Assembly (NCBI RefSeq): GCF_014655595.1
Contig: NZ_BNBL01000007.1
Span: 325,909 to 389,908 of the forward strand
Source: Streptomyces griseocarneus
Lineage (GTDB): Bacteria; Actinomycetota; Actinomycetes; Streptomycetales; Streptomycetaceae
DNA length: 64,000 nucleotides
Reading direction: 5' to 3'
This document shows, one piece after another, positions 61,575 to 64,000 of the stretch (position 1 is the stretch's first letter; every line of letters begins with the position of its first letter). The notes below the pieces were generated by a model, which was not told the origin of the DNA, did not search any database, and saw nothing but the letters and a program-made list of their open reading frames with translations. A program made the position numbers and the translations under genes.

Positions 61575-64000
61575 TGGGCCGGAAGAAGCGGAAGCGGGAT
61601 CGTCCTATCACAGCTCAGGGCGCCTCGTCGATTTCGGTGGGCCAGAACTTTGGTGTAGCGAGCACTGGAGCTAATGCGCATTTCGATATGCGGCGAGTAA
61701 CTTTGAGGTCTGAAAACTCGGGCGGGGCGAGAGGTGGTGCGAAACCCCAGGGGCTTTCAAATCTACCAATCGTGGACACGGCTAGCTTCGTCGGTCGTCG
61801 GGTAGAGGTGGAAATTCTGCGAAAGTCCGCGCCAGGCTCAGCGCAAGTTATCTACGGCCTGGGAGGTATCGGCAAGACAAGAACGGCACTAGAGTACGCG
61901 AGGGTTGGGATCGAATCTCGATCGATCACCTGGTGGATCGTAGCGGACTCCGCAGAAAACCTTACGTTAGGGCTCGCTAATCTCACCCAGGCACTCTATC
62001 CAGAACTTTCCTTTGGGTTAAGCACTGCCGAAAATGCATCCTGGGCGATCCAGTGGCTACGGCGTTCTCACGATTGGCTTCTGGTTCTGGATAATGTTGA
62101 AGATCCGGCGTTCGTGCGTGCCACTCTAGCTGATATGCAAGGCGGTCGCATAATTGCTACGTCGCGCCGAAGGCATGGTTGGGATGGATTTTATCAAGAA
62201 ATTCCTCTCGAGTCGCTGAGTCGTACAGACTCGTGGCAGCTCATCGCTAGCTTTTTCGTAGACCTCGAAACGGACTGGGTTCCAGCCCTTCACGACATCG
62301 CGGAGGAGCTGGGCGACCTGCCGCTTGCTCTTGTTCAGGCTGGTTCGTACATGACTCAAGCAAAGGTTGACCCAAAGCGCTACCTGGATAGGCTCCGGTC
62401 TCAAACAAACCGAATGCATAGAGCGTCGATCGAGGGGCGAGATCCGGAACGAACGATCGCGCGGGTTTGGGATATTACGCTTGAGGCGATAGGTGGCAGG
62501 AGCAGTGAAGCCATCACGATCCTTGAGATTCTTGCGCACTACGCCTCAGGTGAGATTCCACGGGACGTTGTGTCTAATGCCCTTGAGGACGAGCTGGACG
62601 TAGACGATGCCCTGAGATTGCTCTCCTCGTACAGCATGATTCAACTGGGCGCATCACTCATTGATATGCATCGACTGGTTCAGTCGGTCGTACGCTCCAA
62701 AATTAAGCAAACAGATCATCCCGTGGGGAGGAGTCTTTCGAGAGCGCTTGACCTATTGGCTGACTCCGCACCCGAGAGCACGAGAGGGATTAGGGCCTGG
62801 CCGCGATGGAGGGCCCTTGTTCCGCACATTGAGGAATTGATGCGCCACATGCCGAGCGGGCAGGGAGGGGATAAGCTCAGTTACCTTCTGGGGCAGGCCG
62901 CGTCCTTCTACAGTAGTCAGGATCAGCAGGCAGAAGCTGTTGCACTTAGGAAGCGCGCCCTGGAGGCAATAGCTGCAGAAGATCGCCCGGCGGAAGTCGT
63001 TACTCACCTATCTAATATTGCTGAAGACTTTAGAGAGCTAGGGGAATTTCCACAGGCGATTGACTTCGTGGAGAGGTCCATTGATCTCTGTATGCAAGCG
63101 TTCGGTGGCCGCAGCTCTGAAATGCTTACCCCTTTGATGGTGCGTGCAGCAATAAGGCGGGCTTTAGGTGACACTCCAGGCGCCATGCGTGGTATGCGTG
63201 AAGTCCAGGAACTGGTTTCTTCCCTGCCTGCGAGTGAAATCGATAACGGATCGTTCTTGACGATTCTCAACAACTCGGCTGCCATTGCGCGAGATATGGG
63301 AATGTATGATCAGAGTCTTCCCCTGTTGAAAGAGGCTCTGCGGTTGGCGGAGGAGTCTGAGGTTGAAGGACCGGAGGTGGTGATGTGTCTAAACAATATT
63401 GCGGCACTCTATAGGGACATGGGGCGAGCTTCGAAAGGACTCTCCTTCGCCAAGCGAGCACTTGCAGCCAGTGAGCGAATGTATGGAGAAAGGCATACAG
63501 CCGTAATTGCGTCTTGTAGTAACTTGGCCGCACTCTATCGAGTTCTAGATAGACCTGATGAGGCTATGGTGCTGGCCCATCGGGCTCTTTCTGATGCGGA
63601 AGACCTGCTAGGGCCCGAAAGCTCCACGACGGCTATCTGCATGAATAATTTGTGTGCCGATTACATTAAGGCTGGTAGATATTCGGATGCCTTACCACTT
63701 GCCAGAGAGGCGCTCCGTATCACGGAGGCCAACCTAGGTGATGGGCACTCGTCTGTGGCCAATCGACTTAGTCAGATGGGGGCTATCTATTTCCATCTGG
63801 GACGGTACTCGGAAGCTCTCCCCTATACGCAAAGGGCTGTTGAAGTGGCGGCGGGTACTGTCGGTAAAGGTCATCCTCTGGTCATCTCATGTATTGCCAA
63901 TCTTGCTCTGAATTATTTGGAGCTAGGGGATACCGATTCCTCTGCCTGGATTGCGTCCGAGGGGTACTCCCAGGCAGTTGGAAGATATGGTGCTGGTCAC
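61574..64000 (+). CDS. NB-ARC/TPR STAND NTPase with N-terminal amyloid-like motif (3' end outside window)
   Basis: Open for 809 codons to the window end; no stop is reached. After a basic start (GRKKRKRDRP) residues 14-37 read AQGASSISVGQ and NFGVASTGANAHF, which align without gaps to the tail of the previous protein. The NB-ARC module has the P-loop GLGGIGKT at 95-102, Walker B WLLVLD at 168-173, IIATSRRRHGWD, and GDLPLA at 247-252. From about 430 on come TPR repeats (CLNNIAALYRDMGRASKGLS, CMNNLCADYIKAGRYSDALP, LSQMGAIYFHLGRYSEALPY). This is the sensor-ATPase layout of bacterial NLR-like defence proteins. Codon use (ATT, GAT, CTA frequent) is unlike the core genes, indicating transfer. Confidence 0.88.
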   Translation, partial: MGRKKRKRDRPITAQGASSISVGQNFGVASTGANAHFDMRRVTLRSENSGGARGGAKPQGLSNLPIVDTASFVGRRVEVEILRKSAPGSAQVIYGLGGIGKTRTALEYARVGIESRSITWWIVADSAENLTLGLANLTQALYPELSFGLSTAENASWAIQWLRRSHDWLLVLDNVEDPAFVRATLADMQGGRIIATSRRRHGWDGFYQEIPLESLSRTDSWQLIASFFVDLETDWVPALHDIAEELGDLPLALVQAGSYMTQAKVDPKRYLDRLRSQTNRMHRASIEGRDPERTIARVWDITLEAIGGRSSEAITILEILAHYASGEIPRDVVSNALEDELDVDDALRLLSSYSMIQLGASLIDMHRLVQSVVRSKIKQTDHPVGRSLSRALDLLADSAPESTRGIRAWPRWRALVPHIEELMRHMPSGQGGDKLSYLLGQAASFYSSQDQQAEAVALRKRALEAIAAEDRPAEVVTHLSNIAEDFRELGEFPQAIDFVERSIDLCMQAFGGRSSEMLTPLMVRAAIRRALGDTPGAMRGMREVQELVSSLPASEIDNGSFLTILNNSAAIARDMGMYDQSLPLLKEALRLAEESEVEGPEVVMCLNNIAALYRDMGRASKGLSFAKRALAASERMYGERHTAVIASCSNLAALYRVLDRPDEAMVLAHRALSDAEDLLGPESSTTAICMNNLCADYIKAGRYSDALPLAREALRITEANLGDGHSSVANRLSQMGAIYFHLGRYSEALPYTQRAVEVAAGTVGKGHPLVISCIANLALNYLELGDTDSSAWIASEGYSQAVGRYGAGH

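Overview
The window is very GC-rich with strong third-position G/C bias, GTG starts and AGGAGG-type ribosome sites. Its gene order matches the Streptomyces chromosome core: carB-pyrD-pyrF-mihF-gmk-rpoZ-coaBC-metK-priA-fmt-rsmB-rpe, then guaB1, the riboflavin operon and hisE-hisG. I read it as a Streptomyces (or close relative) chromosomal segment. I cannot name the species. I see no tRNA, rRNA, IS element, prophage or CRISPR array.

Layout. (1) 1-15.7 kb: housekeeping genes for pyrimidine synthesis, nucleoid architecture, GMP kinase, RNA polymerase omega, CoA and SAM synthesis, replication restart, initiator-tRNA formylation, rRNA methylation and the pentose phosphate pathway, ending with a SorC-type sugar regulator and a strong terminator. 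(2) 15.75-19.25 kb: a compact cassette set into this core. It holds a 51-residue RiPP-like precursor with three GCIS core repeats, an attenuator-like hairpin, a PaaK/ANL-type adenylate-forming enzyme, a small GRDP-like protein and an MFS exporter. It matches no RiPP class I know and is my best candidate for an undescribed system. (3) 19.4-29.2 kb: GMP reductase, an amino-acid permease with a histone-H1-like tail, a GNAT protein, an AsnC regulator with three operator-like octamers ahead of a DavA/DavB-like amino-acid monooxygenase and amidase pair, a DUF5995 protein and a uracil/xanthine permease. (4) 29.4-34 kb: a secreted mixed-charge and Gly/Trp/His repeat protein, an MFS transporter and a modular GH18 chitinase. 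(5) 34.3-40.6 kb: an FMN riboswitch followed by ribD-ribE-ribM-ribBA-ribH, then hisE, hisG and a PH-domain membrane protein. (6) 40.7-52.6 kb: two CNNM/CBS proteins, an EccA-like AAA+ ATPase, a uridine-kinase-like protein, a C39-like secreted peptidase, a PAS-GGDEF-EAL protein, DUF779, an RlaP-like nucleotidyltransferase and DUF4291.

(7) 52.8-64 kb is accessory DNA with two probable conflict systems. The first is an EACC1-like small protein overlapping a caspase-TM-WD40 protein. The second, at the right edge, lies in clearly lower-GC DNA. It is a small protein with a hydrophobic N-terminus and a C-terminal amyloid-like motif, coupled by a stop/start overlap to an NB-ARC/TPR STAND protein whose N-terminus carries a gaplessly alignable copy of that motif. 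Between the two lie a class F-type sortase with an Asp/His-rich surface protein, a winged-helix-like protein and a flavohemoprotein/PPOX pair.

Functional calls rest on motif and family recognition by eye. No database search or structure prediction was run. Start codons were chosen from ribosome-site spacing and family length.
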